From: Streptomyces cinnamoneus
GTDB taxonomy: Bacteria; Actinomycetota; Actinomycetes; Streptomycetales; Streptomycetaceae
Direction of reading: 5' to 3'
NCBI RefSeq assembly: GCF_014650495.1
Contig: NZ_BMVB01000012.1
Coordinates: 62,001 to 126,000 of the forward strand
DNA: 64,000 nucleotides
A program made the translations under genes and the position numbers. Under the pieces are notes generated by a model, which saw only the letters and a program-made list of their open reading frames with translations, ran no database searches and was not told the DNA's origin. Of this stretch, positions 44,900 to 54,240 are shown one piece after another (position 1 is the stretch's first letter; the number at the start of each line of letters is the position of its first letter).

Positions 44900-45203
44900 G
44901 GAGGTCTGCGCTTGTGCCTGCGGGTCGACGCCGGACATCCGATCGCGCACGTCGCTGCGGGAGCCGGGATCTCCCGCTGTTGTCTGGCGAAGTGGTACGC
45001 CCGCTGGCGCGCACGGCGAGAACGGCCTGCTCAGCCACTCCTCCCGCCCCGCCACCAGCCCCGCCCGCACCCCCGAGGACATCGCCGACCTGGTGGACGC
45101 ACTGCGTCGGCAGACCAAGCACGGACCAGTCCGGCTTGTGCACCCGCCGGGCAAGGACGGCATCCCGTCCGGCGGCAAGGCGTTCGGAGCCGTGATCCGG
45201 TAA
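44900..45203 (+). pseudogene. IS481-family transposase N-terminal fragment
   Basis: LRVDAGHPIAHVAAGAGISR, CCLAKWYARWRA in one frame, then RPATSPARTPEDIADLVDAL and RRQTKHGPVRL in another. This is the helix-turn-helix start of an IS481 transposase with one indel; the catalytic part is absent. Confidence 0.7.
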
Positions 45204-45233
45204 CGGCGTCTCGGAGCGCGGCAGCGCCGCGGG

Positions 45234-45263
45234 GCCCCGTACTCCCGCTCGGGAGTGCGGGGC
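45234..45263. terminator. Hairpin terminator
   Basis: GCCCCGTACTCCC-GCTC-GGGAGTGCGGGGC, a 13-bp stem with one T-G wobble and a 4-nt loop, downstream of the IS481 fragment. Confidence 0.55.
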
Positions 45264-46109
45264 TCATGTGCATGTGGCTGCCGGTGCTGGGATGGAGGCG
45301 TCAGGTGTCGATGGGTCGCGTGTGGTTCCTCGGTGGTGAGCTTCCCACCGCCAGTTACACAACGTCATCATCACCGAGCGCTGTTGAGGCCCGTTCCGTT
45401 AACTCGCACGGCGTGTGCTGCCTGTAGGCAGGATCCCGTGCTGACTTGGAGCTGACTACGCAGCGTTGAACTAGGGCATCCGGCGCGCATCGCCCCGTTG
45501 CCGAGAGGATGGAAGGCGTTCTTCCGCGGATGTGGTTGCTCGAGGCCTCGAGGTGCGGCCCGGTGGATCGTCCGGCTCAGGGGCGTACGCAGCCTTCGCG
45601 TCGCAGGCGAGGTGATGCCATCTGTCCGTCCGGAGCGCTTACTGATGCCCGAGCCTCCATACGGCTGCCTGGACCGCCACTGCCCGTCGAAGGCGAAGAC
45701 GTCCAGGCAGCCCTGCATTTTGGGCGTGGTGCGCATGTCGGATAGCCGGCGCGTGTGCGAGAAGCAGAATCAGCAGCCCTTCGCGCACTGAGCCTCAGCA
45801 ACCGCACCGGATCATGAGGCGAAGGATAAGGACCTCGGACATCCGGCAGGGCGAAATCGATGCGCACCACACAGGCCTCTCCACTCGCCGCTCTCAAGTG
45901 CAGCAAGATTTGAATAGCCCAGAAGGGTGTCCGTTCGGCGTCCGAGGCGTCGGGCGCCGGCAGTTGCCGGGGACTGGTTACGGCATTCGAAGGCGGCAGC
46001 CTGACGCTGTCCGAGCCTGCCTGCTCTCGTCGTCCGCGATCAGGTGGGCCGCTTGCAGAACAGGCTTACTCTTCGGGCGAGTCCACGTCGTCCGTGTCCT
46101 CCTCGCCGC
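45264..46109. other. No recognisable gene
   Basis: Several frames of 80-120 codons exist on both strands but all have Arg/Ser/Pro-rich shadow composition, no ribosome binding site and no motif. It is possibly decayed DNA between mobile-element scraps. Confidence 0.4.
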
Positions 46110-46394
46110 TCATGCCGTAAGACACTCCGGGAATCCCCTCAGCTCCGGAGTGACTGTTGATGGAAGAGCGGACAGTTGCGACGGGATATGTACGAACAGC
46201 GTCGGGCCGAAGGCACGGCACGACACGGTGACGGCCTGCCCGGTCACTGGCGCGTGCGCCGGTTCCGGCAGGGCGGGGGAGGGGAGGGCGGCAGCGTAGG
46301 CGGTCGATGCGGCGCCTGTGAGCAGGCCGATGCCGGCGGTGGCGAGGAGAAGGCCCGGCGAAGGACGGTGGAACGAAATCATGGAGCCGAGCAT
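46110..46394 (-). CDS. Small secreted protein, unknown function
   Basis: About 94 residues from ATG 46394 (in-frame ATG 46382 is an alternative). A signal peptide is clear: basic HRPSPG, hydrophobic LLLATAGIGLLTGAAS and cleavage near AYAAA. The mature part has two cysteines (VSCRAFGPTLFVHIPSQLSA; GFPECLTA) that could form a disulfide. No family was recognised. Confidence 0.5.
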   Translation of the reverse strand: MLGSMISFHRPSPGLLLATAGIGLLTGAASTAYAAALPSPALPEPAHAPVTGQAVTVSCRAFGPTLFVHIPSQLSALPSTVTPELRGFPECLTA

Positions 46395-46530
46395 GCAGTC
46401 GGAAGGCGCCGCAGAGCAGCAGGGACACAGCGCCACCCCTCGAGTGAGTGACGCTCTGTCACCCGAGCAAGCACGTCACTGATCCCCCCGGCTCACTTGC
46501 CACGCCTGGCCGATCTCTTCCTGGCGCTGA

Positions 46531-46689
46531 GTGGCGCGTGCGTACGTCGGGGAGATTCAGCAGGCCGGGGCCGACGTGGGCCGACGTGACTTCGCCCAGG
46601 TGCGGGACCGGCTGAGCGAGTGGATGGACTCTCGGGCCCGGATCACCGGCGACGGGCCGGAGCCGCTGTTCGACGCGTCGGCCGGGTGA
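46531..46689 (+). pseudogene. Short C-terminal remnant, unknown
   Basis: Fifty-two codons after an in-frame TGA: IQQAGADVGRRDFAQVRDRL then SEWMDSRARITGDGPEPLFD. Protein-like and acidic, but no start signal; probably the tail of a lost gene. Confidence 0.3.
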
Positions 46690-46783
46690 CTGCGTGAGGG
46701 CCGGACAGCACGGGGACGGGCCGGGCGATGCTCACTGCTGTCCGGCCGCTCCACCACACAGGATCATTCCATGGCGTGACCGT

Positions 46784-47413
46784 TCACCGGGCGGCCTTGG
46801 GGGCCGAGTGGCGGTCCAGGACGGCTTCGACGATCCGCATGAGCCGCTCACCCGCGTCTTCGACGCTTCCGTTCTGGGTACTTACCTGGGCTCCTTCAAG
46901 GACGAAGGTGATCTCCGTGGCCGCCTCGTCCGGATCGGACATCCCGGCCCGGGCACACAAGTCAGTGAGCCGGCGCATCTGGTTGGCCTTGTGGGCTTCG
47001 ATCAGCCGGCGCGCCGGGTGGGTGCGGTCGGGTAGTTCCGCGATGGAGTTGATGAACGGGCACCCCCGGTGGGAGATCCCGGGAAGTCCGTCGGCGATGA
47101 ACCGGGCGATCCCCAGGATCTGTGCCCGGGGCTCGTCGGGGTGTGCCTCCTCCAACCGGTCGAACACAGCGGTGTAGTCGGCTGCCACGATGCGGAGCCA
47201 TTCCTCGACCAGTGCGTCCTTGGTCGCGAAATGGCGGTACAGCGCCATCTTGGTGGTCTCGGCCCGGCCGGCGATGGCCTGGACGCCCACCGCCTTGATC
47301 CCCTCACGCGAGAAGAGTTCCTCCGCCGCGTCGAGGATCCGTTCCCGGGGCGGCAACTTGGCCACCCTGCTCTGCCTGCTGACTCTGTCCATGCTCGCCG
47401 TACGGCCCTTCAT
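46784..47413 (-). CDS. TetR-family transcriptional regulator
   Basis: 209 residues from ATG 47413 (ATG 47392 possible). The TetR helix-turn-helix is clear: ERILDAAEELFSREGIKAVG, AIAGRAETTKMALYRHFATK. The ligand domain contains ILGIARFIADGLPGISHRGC PFINSIAEL, typical of a TetR C-terminal subgroup. Divergent from the amidase gene, with tandem GATACCG-N2-CGGTATC-like operators between them, so it likely represses itself and the amidase. Confidence 0.9.
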   Translation of the reverse strand: MKGRTASMDRVSRQSRVAKLPPRERILDAAEELFSREGIKAVGVQAIAGRAETTKMALYRHFATKDALVEEWLRIVAADYTAVFDRLEEAHPDEPRAQILGIARFIADGLPGISHRGCPFINSIAELPDRTHPARRLIEAHKANQMRRLTDLCARAGMSDPDEAATEITFVLEGAQVSTQNGSVEDAGERLMRIVEAVLDRHSAPKAAR

Positions 47414-47476
47414 CGGTCCGGTGGGGGGTTGCACCGCCTGCCGTCAATGCTACGGTACCGCTCAGTCCCACACGAT

Positions 47477-47506
47477 ACCGCTCGGTATCTTGAGATACCG
47501 AGCGGT
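47477..47506. promoter_or_regulatory. TetR operator: perfect 30-bp inverted repeat
   Basis: ACCGCTCGGTATCT-TG-AGATACCGAGCGGT, two perfect 14-bp arms. Each arm also carries the palindromic core GATACCG-N2-CGGTATC or a close variant, and a third half-match (GGTACCGCTCAGT) lies at 47454-47466. It lies 37 bp upstream of the amidase ATG. Confidence 0.75.
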
Positions 47507-47543
47507 CTTGTCGGCTGGTGTCGCTTCCCCTGAATGGACGAAT

Positions 47544-48995
47544 ATGCAGCTCTCCGAGTACGTGAACTACGACGGCGTCGGCCTGGCTGACCTGGTCGCC
47601 CGCGGCCAGGTGACTGCCGCGGAACTCGCCGCGACGGCCCAGCTGGCGTCCGAGGTGGTGAATCCGCAGATCAACGCCGTCGTCGAGACCTGGCCCGCAC
47701 AGGACACGCCGGCCCCCGGCAGCACGCCACTGGCGGGGGTGCCCTTCCTGATCAAGGACCTCGCCGTCGCCATGGCCGGCAAGCGAGTGGAACTGGGCAG
47801 CCGCCTCGCCGCAGGAAACGTCGCCGGGGCCGACTCATCACTCATGGCGCGCTTCCGCCGCGCCGGGCTGGTGACACTCGGACGCACGGCGACTCCGGAG
47901 TTCGCGTACAGCACCACCACGGAAGGCGTCCTGTACGGCGCCACCCGTAACCCCTGGGATCCCACTCGTAGCCCCGGCGGCTCCAGTGGCGGCTCGGGAG
48001 CCGCCGTGGCCGCGGGCATCGTCCCGATCGCGCATGCCACCGACGCGGCGGGCTCCATCCGTGTCCCGGCCGCCGGCAACGGTCTGTTCGGGCTGAAACC
48101 GACCCGCGGCCGGATCTCCATGGGCCCCGACGCGGACGAGGTCTTCAACGGGCTCGCAGTCCACGGCGTCCTCAGCCGCTCGGTACGCGACAGCGCCGCG
48201 CTGCTGGACCTCGTCCATGGCCCCGAGGCCGGTGACCCCTATTCCGCCCCGCGGCCGGAGCGGCCTTATGCACAGGAGATCACCCGTTCCCCGGGGAGCC
48301 TGAGGATAGGCCTCCTTACACAGCCCTGGGGCGGTCGGACCGCCGACGCCACCGTCGTCGACGCCACACTGCGCTCCGCACGGCTCACCGAGTCCCTGGG
48401 ACACCGGGTGGAAGAGGTCCAGGTCGACCTCGGCGTCAGCTGGGAGGAATTCGTCCTGGCCAATGCCCGCCTCTGGAGCACCAATCTGGTGACGTGGATC
48501 GACGGCTTCGCCGCGGCCTTCGAGCGCCCCGTCGACTCCACCACCATCGAACCCGAGATGCTGGCCAGCTACCTATACGGACAGCAGGTCAGCGGGTCCG
48601 AGTTCGTCCACGCACTCGCGATGCGCAACAGCGTCGCGCGCGCAATCGGCAGGTACTTCACCGACTACGACCTGCTGCTCACCCCGAGCCTGCCCGAACT
48701 GCCCGTCCCCTTGGGTACGTACGCCGAGGGTGCCGAAGGCGCCGACGGTCTCGGCTGGGTCCGGCAACTCTTCCACCGCTCGCCCTTCACCGCCGCGTTC
48801 AATGTCGCCGGCACCCCCGCCATGTCCGTCCCCCTGGAGACCGACCCCGCCACCGGACTCCCCATCGGCATCCAGTTCGCCGCGGGATACGGACGCGAGG
48901 ACGTCCTCTTCCGTCTCGCCGGACAACTGGAACGGGCCACTCCCTGGGCCCAGCGGACCCCCGCCGTGTGGGCGGGCAATCACCACAACGCCTGA
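47544..48995 (+). CDS. Amidase-signature family amidohydrolase
   Basis: 483 residues. The catalytic Ser-cisSer-Lys set is visible: Lys in VPFLIKDLAVAMAGKRVELG (about 75), the amidase signature SPGGSSGGSGAAVAAGIVPI with cis-Ser, and the nucleophile Ser in HATDAAGSIRVPAAGNGLFG. The C-terminus (TAAFNVAGTPAMSVPLETDP, GLPIGIQFAAGYGREDVLFR) is complete. It hydrolyses a carboxamide; the substrate is unknown. Expression is probably governed by the divergent TetR regulator. Confidence 0.9.
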   Translation: MQLSEYVNYDGVGLADLVARGQVTAAELAATAQLASEVVNPQINAVVETWPAQDTPAPGSTPLAGVPFLIKDLAVAMAGKRVELGSRLAAGNVAGADSSLMARFRRAGLVTLGRTATPEFAYSTTTEGVLYGATRNPWDPTRSPGGSSGGSGAAVAAGIVPIAHATDAAGSIRVPAAGNGLFGLKPTRGRISMGPDADEVFNGLAVHGVLSRSVRDSAALLDLVHGPEAGDPYSAPRPERPYAQEITRSPGSLRIGLLTQPWGGRTADATVVDATLRSARLTESLGHRVEEVQVDLGVSWEEFVLANARLWSTNLVTWIDGFAAAFERPVDSTTIEPEMLASYLYGQQVSGSEFVHALAMRNSVARAIGRYFTDYDLLLTPSLPELPVPLGTYAEGAEGADGLGWVRQLFHRSPFTAAFNVAGTPAMSVPLETDPATGLPIGIQFAAGYGREDVLFRLAGQLERATPWAQRTPAVWAGNHHNA

Positions 48996-49139
48996 CGGTC
49001 CCCGCCCGCCACGACGACGGGCCCGAGCAGATGCTGCCTGGGCCCGCACCCGGCTCCAACCGTCCCACGCCCCGCAGATGCTCTGTACCTCGTAATCTCG
49101 TAGTGCGAGGCGGGGGCGCGGGGGCCGGGGGATACTCGC

Positions 49140-49955
49140 CCCCACGCCGTCGTAGACATCGAAGGAATGGTGGTCACGAAACCGGGCCTCGATGAGCTTG
49201 TCGGGCTCGCCGATCTCCTGATTGAGGTCCATTACCTCCTTCGCCAGCGTGTGCACCATCCGGGCGGCCAGCTTCTCCCTGGGAAGACTGGTGTGCTGAC
49301 GATCGGCGGCCTCGCCGGCTTTCTCGGCGAGCTGGTCAGCACGGATGACGCTGCGGTTCCGCAGCCAGGCAGCCAAACGCTTTGTGCCGATCCGGCGGAT
49401 GGCAACGGGTGTCTGGTAACCCATCAGCAAGATCAGCGGCCCGGTGTGATTCAAGTCCAGGACACGTTCCAGGGCGGGGAAGATGCCGTTGAGCTGGGCG
49501 CGGAGCCGATTGATGACGCGGGTGCGGTCGGCGACCAGGTCCAGGCATCGATTGGTGAGGATCCTGAGGTCGGTGACTGTCTCGTCGCTGACGCGTAAGG
49601 GGTGAAGGTCGCGGCGGACGCGGACCTGGTCGGCGGTGACCGCGGCGTCTTTAGCGTCGGTCTTGCCCTCGCCGCGGTAGCCCTCCGAGGCCCGGTGGAT
49701 AGCCCGGCCGGAGATGTAGTGGACCGGTTGGCCGTGGTGGAGCAGGATCGTGACGGCCAGCGTGGCTCCGCCGTCGGCCAGATCGATACCCCAGGTCGCC
49801 TCGTCGCCCAGGGTGAGTACGTCGGCGAGAAGCCGGAGCAGTTCAGGCTCGTCGTTGGCGACGCGGCGTGACAGCAGCCGCTGGCCGCTGTCATCGGTCG
49901 CGACGCAGTGGTGGTGTGTCTTGCCTGCATCGATGCCGGCCCAGATCGTGGCCAT
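49140..49955 (-). pseudogene. IS110-family transposase, 3'-truncated
   Basis: From ATG 49955 the DEDD-type N-terminal domain is intact: ATIWAGIDAGKTHHHCVATD (first Asp), GKTDAKDAAVTADQVRVRRD (DxxD region), ILTNRCLDLVADRTRVINRL. Similarity continues to about residue 270 (FRDHHSFDVYDGVG) and then stops; the C-terminal serine-containing transposase_20 part is absent. The open frame continues as the antisense of the amidase gene, which is fortuitous. IS110 copies lack terminal repeats. Confidence 0.8.
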
Positions 49956-50529
49956 GTGGTTCCTCCGTGCGGTGTGCTGCTGGTGGCTCCCACGGACGAC
50001 CTCGCTGTCGATTCCCTACAGAGCGATCATTCGCAATTCCTAATTGGCAGCCGAGTCGTCGTGGGGCGTCGGGTGGCCAATCCGGGAGAGCCACAAGCGG
50101 CAGAAGCGTGAAAGCCACACCCGACGCCCCTGGGCGGGTCAACCATACGAAGGGCTCACCACGTCCCGCAGAACAACGAAGGGAAGCAGCGGACCCCACC
50201 GGCGGCCAGTTGGGCTCCCCGGACGTGGTGTACCGATCACGTTCGGTGATCGGCATGAGTGAGGCTGCCCGGCGTCGTACCGGCAGCGGAGCAGCGGTCG
50301 TCCCGGTGTGGGCGGCAGGTGTTCGTCGGGACGGTGTCCCGAACCGCATAGTGGACACGGCCGGCGGGCCAGGCCACCACCTCCAGGCTCTGTGGCGTCC
50401 CCTCCGGCCCGCGCCGTCGTCTACCTGCTGGTCCCGCACTCCTCGCGCCGCGCGACGATCCGCTCGCGACGTCGGCTCCACTCTTCCGCGCTCACGGAGT
50501 TCAGGTTGCAGCCCCGCCACGAACCATTG
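49956..50529. other. IS110 flank and intergenic region
   Basis: No convincing gene. GATCACGTTCGGTGATC at 50236-50252 is a palindromic repeat (GATCAC-N5-GTGATC). The rest has only shadow frames. Confidence 0.35.
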
Positions 50530-51000
50530 ATGAACGGCGACCTCGTCATAGCCGTGTTGGTCGTCGGCCTGGTGGTGCGACAGCAGCTGCGCACCCGTCC
50601 GGTGCGGCGCATCGGCTCCCTGATCATCCCGGCGGTCCTCGGCGTACTGGGCGTCTCGGGGATTGCCTTCGGTATCGCCTCAGTAGTCAAGGACCGCCCG
50701 CTGGCAGCGTTGCCTGTCGTCCTCCTGGTGGCGAGCCTGGCCGTCGCGGCGGGCTTCGGCGCGGCCAGGGCGCGGACCGTACGAGTCTGGCGCGGCCCCC
50801 AGGGCGAGGTGCTGCGCAAGGGGACGGCGGCCACCACCGGGCTGTGGGTGGCCGCCGGCGGTGTGCACCTGGGGCTGGGCTTGTGGATCGACCACGCGGC
50901 CAGGGCCGGGGTGTTGGGGACCGCGTCGCTGTACGCGTACCTGGCGATCGGTCTGGGAACGCAGAACCTCTTGGTACGCGGGCGGGCCGCCGCGCTGTGA
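50530..51000 (+). CDS. Small membrane protein (DUF1453/CcdC-like)
   Basis: 156 residues from ATG 50530; no strong ribosome binding site is visible. Four hydrophobic segments: LVIAVLVVGLVVRQQLRTRP, SLIIPAVLGVLGVSGIAFGI, LAALPVVLLVASLAVAAGFG, and ATTGLWVAAGGVHLGLGLWI. The order (short helix, RxxR, P-containing helix, helix with GxxRARTVRVWRG) resembles DUF1453 membrane proteins. Function unknown. Confidence 0.65.
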   Translation: MNGDLVIAVLVVGLVVRQQLRTRPVRRIGSLIIPAVLGVLGVSGIAFGIASVVKDRPLAALPVVLLVASLAVAAGFGAARARTVRVWRGPQGEVLRKGTAATTGLWVAAGGVHLGLGLWIDHAARAGVLGTASLYAYLAIGLGTQNLLVRGRAAAL

Positions 51001-51203
51001 CCTCACCCCGCCCTCGTTCACCTTGCCCGACTGGCGATGAGGCGGCTCGTGGCAAGGGTGCCTGACCAGCCGTCAGTGCGGTGCACCACCGCGCAACCCG
51101 TCAACCCCCAAGCCGCCCGTGGACCCACCCGGAACGCGCTCACCAGCACAAACGACCAGCGAGGCCCTCGCCGACGCAGGCCATCGCTGCCAACCTCCAC
51201 ACA

Positions 51204-51658
51204 ATGGGGGTCACCTACCGGCACGCATGCCGCGAATGCGCGGCAATAGACGACACCGTCAAGGACCGCGGCAAGCCCTACGGGCCGCTCTGCGATCAGT
51301 GCCACACCGCCGGCGACAGGCGGGCCATCGACGACGGCGTCACCATGGCGCAAGCTCCACCGCCTGACTGCCCCAGGTGCGGGACCGCACAGGACCGATT
51401 CGCGACCTGCTACGGAACCTGGGTTCTTCCGAGGCCAAGGAAGAGATCCCTCCCGCGAGCGTCCCCGCTGGATACCGTTGGTTCATCACCGACGACGGCC
51501 GCGCCACCAACTGGGCAGGCCAACGTCCCGTCGACGCGATGTGCCGCATCGCCCACCGCCACGTCTGCAGCCACCGAACCCAGCCCGAGCACCTCGCCCC
51601 GATCTTCACGTTCATTTGGCTCCGCAACCGAGTCAACGCCGGCCTTCCCTACGAGTGA
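51204..51658 (+). pseudogene. DUF6083-like zinc-ribbon protein, frameshifted
   Basis: ATG 51204 opens GVTYRHACRECAAIDDTVKD, YGPLCDQCHTAGDRRAIDDG, DCPRCGTAQDRFATCYGTWV. Around 51420-51440 similarity moves to another frame: EIPPASVPAGYRWFITDDGR, NWAGQRPVDAMCRIAHRHVC, ending at TGA 51656-51658. Three CxxC-type pairs plus the AMCRIAHRHVC block suggest a DUF6083 protein of unknown function. One indel separates the halves. Confidence 0.55.
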
Positions 51659-51678
51659 CCGGACCGGGCAGCCGCTAG

Positions 51679-52257
51679 TCAGTAGAAGAACTGAGGCAGG
51701 TCGTCCAGCGATCCGGGGCCGGTGAAGAAACCTTCGGCAGCGGCCAGGTCTGCTCTGAACCGCGGGTGCAGGTCGTTGATCGCCTGCTCGGGGGTGCTGT
51801 CCCGCAGAGGGTCGCCGGGGGCGGCCGCGTTCATCATGCGGGCGGTGCCCAGAAGCAGCTCCTGCCAACGATCGCCCTGCTCGGCGAGCGCGTAGATGCC
51901 CGAGAGCAAGTCCGCCATACCGGCGGGACGGGCCAGGGCCCGTGGGTCCGTACCCGTCACCGGGGACAGCTCCCAGCCGCCGGCCCGGGCGGCGAGCCGG
52001 AGCGCACCGGCCCAGTTGCGGATGCGCCCCACCCGTACGTACAGGGACTCCCCCGTGTGCGGCGGCAGGGCGCCACCGTGCAGGGGATTGGTCGCCGCCA
52101 CCAGGTCGTCCAGGACGCGGCGCTCCGTCTCGGTGAGCACCCACTCGCCGTCCTGCTGGGCACCGATGGCGGCGCTGAACCAGTCCTCGGCCGTAGCCAG
52201 GCGCGACGCGAAGTCGGCCGGATCGTGGCAGGCCGGACGGGAGGGGGCTGTGGTCAT
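51679..52257 (-). CDS. Hypothetical protein, unrecognised
   Basis: 192 residues from ATG 52257. Reads CHDPADFASRLATAEDWFSA, SLYVRVGRIRNWAGALRLAA, GMADLLSGIYALAEQGDRWQ and ends LDDLPQFFY. Soluble and helical, with normal codon use. It lies 35 bp downstream of the MarR gene on the same strand (an in-frame ATG at 52323 would overlap it), so the two may be co-transcribed. Confidence 0.6.
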   Translation of the reverse strand: MTTAPSRPACHDPADFASRLATAEDWFSAAIGAQQDGEWVLTETERRVLDDLVAATNPLHGGALPPHTGESLYVRVGRIRNWAGALRLAARAGGWELSPVTGTDPRALARPAGMADLLSGIYALAEQGDRWQELLLGTARMMNAAAPGDPLRDSTPEQAINDLHPRFRADLAAAEGFFTGPGSLDDLPQFFY

Positions 52258-52292
52258 GCCGGACAGTATCGCCTGCTGTTCCCGAGCGGCCC

Positions 52293-52733
52293 TCATGCCC
52301 TCGGGGAAGGGGGCCGCCCCCACGGCACCTCCAGCGCCGCCCGCAGGGCGTCGACCGCCTCCCGGCCGATCCGCTCGGCGAGCTGCTCCTCCAGCCGCTC
52401 GAGGATGACACCGGCCTGCTGATGTGCGCGTTCCCCTTCCTCGGTGCGACGGATCAGCCGCTGCCGGGCGGAGGAGGGGTCGGGGGCCTGTTCGAGGAGG
52501 CCGGCGCCGACCAGGCCGTGCACGGCCTGGTGCGCGGTCTGACGGGTGACGCCCATGCGCCGGGCCAGCTCGGACACCGTGGTGCCGTGGTCGTCCAGCA
52601 CGGCGAACAGCTGCGCCTGTGTCGGGGACACCGGCGTGGCCCCGGCCTCCTCCAGAGCTGTCAGCAGCCCCTCTTCGAACCAGCGCCGGGCGTCGCTGAA
52701 CAGCTGGGGGAGGTTGCGGCGGGTGGACTGCAT
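52293..52733 (-). CDS. MarR-family transcriptional regulator
   Basis: 146 residues. Winged-helix domain with ATPVSPTQAQLFAVLDDHGT, TVSELARRMGVTRQTAHQAV and SSARQRLIRRTEEGERAHQQ, where the wing D-x-R pattern is conserved. Long dimerisation helices flank it. Divergent from a cupin gene with a perfect 19-bp palindrome between the starts, so it likely controls both genes in response to a phenolic or oxidant ligand (family inference). Confidence 0.88.
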   Translation of the reverse strand: MQSTRRNLPQLFSDARRWFEEGLLTALEEAGATPVSPTQAQLFAVLDDHGTTVSELARRMGVTRQTAHQAVHGLVGAGLLEQAPDPSSARQRLIRRTEEGERAHQQAGVILERLEEQLAERIGREAVDALRAALEVPWGRPPSPRA

Positions 52734-52771
52734 GGGTTCCTCACGGTCGGCTTGCCTGCCGACACCCTCTC

Positions 52772-52790
52772 ATGTCAGGCTGCCTGACAT
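52772..52790. promoter_or_regulatory. MarR operator: perfect palindrome
   Basis: ATGTCAGGC-T-GCCTGACAT, 9-bp perfect arms, midway between the MarR gene and the cupin gene (27 bp before the cupin ATG). Confidence 0.7.
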
Positions 52791-52816
52791 TCGTGAGGTC
52801 GACCCGAGGAGCCCCG

Positions 52817-53446
52817 ATGACCATCGAGTACGCCACCCGCTACCGACGTGCCTCCCGTATACCCGCCGACCCGGGCAAGCCCTACTTCATCGAGAAGGGC
52901 GAGGGGGACCGCGCCCATCTGTTCGGCGACCTCATCACCATCTACGCCGGCGGCGAGCAGACCGAGAACACCTTCAACTTCTTCACCGTCGAAGGCCCCA
53001 AGGGCGACCTCATCCCCGCCCACCTGCACCCCGACACCCACGAGGTCTTCTACGTCACCCAAGGCGCCGTACGACTGTTCGTCGAGGACACCGAAGGCAA
53101 CCAGCAGGAGAAACTGCTCACCCCCGGCGACTTCGGCTTCGTACCCAAGAACTGCCCGCACGCCTACCGCATGGAGCGTCACCACAGCCAGGTCGTCGGC
53201 GTCGCCGCCGGCCCCGGCGGCACCTTCGAGCGGTTCTTCGAAAACCTCGGCGCACCTGCGGAAGAATTCGGCCTGCCGAGCCGTCCCGTCGTCCCGGAAG
53301 CCCATCGCTTCGCGACTGTTCCCGAGCGGTACGACGTGCGGTTCCTGCCCGACCACGAGTGGCGGGGCGCCGGTGAGCGGCTGTCTCGCGGGACGTCAGA
53401 TCTGATAGGGCCAGACCGAGACTCGGTCCCGTTTCGTGGCAGGTGA
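52817..53446 (+). CDS. Quercetin 2,3-dioxygenase-like cupin
   Basis: 209 residues from ATG 52817 with GAGGAGCC upstream. Cupin motif 1 is PAHLHPDTHEVFYVTQGAVR (His-x-His and Glu metal ligands) and motif 2 is PGDFGFVPKNCPHAYRM (fourth ligand His). The opening GKPYFIEKGEGDRAHLFGDL is typical of the flavonol-cleaving quercetinase group. It probably oxidises a phenolic substrate, fitting control by a MarR regulator. C-terminal ~40 residues are an extension without motif. Confidence 0.85.
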   Translation: MTIEYATRYRRASRIPADPGKPYFIEKGEGDRAHLFGDLITIYAGGEQTENTFNFFTVEGPKGDLIPAHLHPDTHEVFYVTQGAVRLFVEDTEGNQQEKLLTPGDFGFVPKNCPHAYRMERHHSQVVGVAAGPGGTFERFFENLGAPAEEFGLPSRPVVPEAHRFATVPERYDVRFLPDHEWRGAGERLSRGTSDLIGPDRDSVPFRGR

Positions 53447-53464
53447 TCTCGCCGGCGGTTCTCG

Positions 53465-54109
53465 GTGCAGGCGATCGGTACTCTTTTCTCAAGGGGACTG
53501 GACATCAATGTGCTGATCACCGAATGGTCATGGCTGGGGGAAGCACCGCCCCGGGAGCGGCTGTCGCGGTTGAGGGATGCCTGGTACGCCGATGAGACGG
53601 GGCTGAGGGACCACGACGCGCCGGCCGTCGAGGGCGACTTCGAGTGGCCGCGCGGGCCCAACGGCACCTACTTCGCCGTCTACGAGTTCCTGCACACCTG
53701 CGGCTCGTTCAAGCCGCACTTCTGGGCCGGACAGCGGTGGGAGGCCGTCCGTGCTCAGGCCGACCTGCTGATGCGGACCCAATGGGACGCCATGCTGCTC
53801 GGGCTGATCCGGGAGGGCCCGGACGGTGAGGCGCAGCTCACGGATCCGGGCTTCTTCTGCGACGAGCCTGGCGTCTCTTACGGTCCGCTGGTCGCGCGGT
53901 CGCCCGACAGCATTCGGGAATTGGCCGCGACCTGGGAGCAGGTACGGCCTCGGCTCGGTGGGCTGCGCAAGGCCTTTGATGAACATGCCGCTGATCCCGA
54001 CGGATGGGTCGGCGACTTCGACCGGTTCACCTCCCTGCTGGAGGACTGGGGCCGCGTCCTCACCGAAGCCGCCCGACGGGGCTGGGGCGTCGTAGGGCTG
54101 AGCGAATAG
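53465..54109 (+). CDS. Hypothetical protein, unrecognised
   Basis: 214 residues if GTG 53465 is used; GTG 53510 has an AAGGGG upstream at long spacing. Soluble, Trp/Asp-rich: ITEWSWLGEAPPRERLSRLR, GTYFAVYEFLHTCGSFKPHF, RTQWDAMLLGLIREGPDGEA, FDEHAADPDGWVGDFDRFTS. It has the look of a conserved Streptomyces protein, but no motif is diagnostic. Same strand as the cupin gene, 18 bp after it, so probably in its transcript. Confidence 0.55.
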   Translation: MQAIGTLFSRGLDINVLITEWSWLGEAPPRERLSRLRDAWYADETGLRDHDAPAVEGDFEWPRGPNGTYFAVYEFLHTCGSFKPHFWAGQRWEAVRAQADLLMRTQWDAMLLGLIREGPDGEAQLTDPGFFCDEPGVSYGPLVARSPDSIRELAATWEQVRPRLGGLRKAFDEHAADPDGWVGDFDRFTSLLEDWGRVLTEAARRGWGVVGLSE

Positions 54110-54240
54110 GGGTTCGGATTCGGGATGGCTTGCGCTTCGGGTCGGTGTTTGAGGGTGACATTGCCACCCCCTCATGATCGACTCGCGTCGGGTTGCGCCC
54201 AGTACGGGTGCACATGACGCAGTAAGAGGGGGGACGCGCC

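Noticed and set aside
45371..45906. Frames of 90-120 codons on both strands
   Set aside because: Overlapping frames of similar length on both strands, no ribosome binding site, no motif.
48573..49955. IS110 open frame extending through the amidase gene
   Set aside because: Only the first ~270 codons resemble a transposase; the rest is antisense to the intact amidase.
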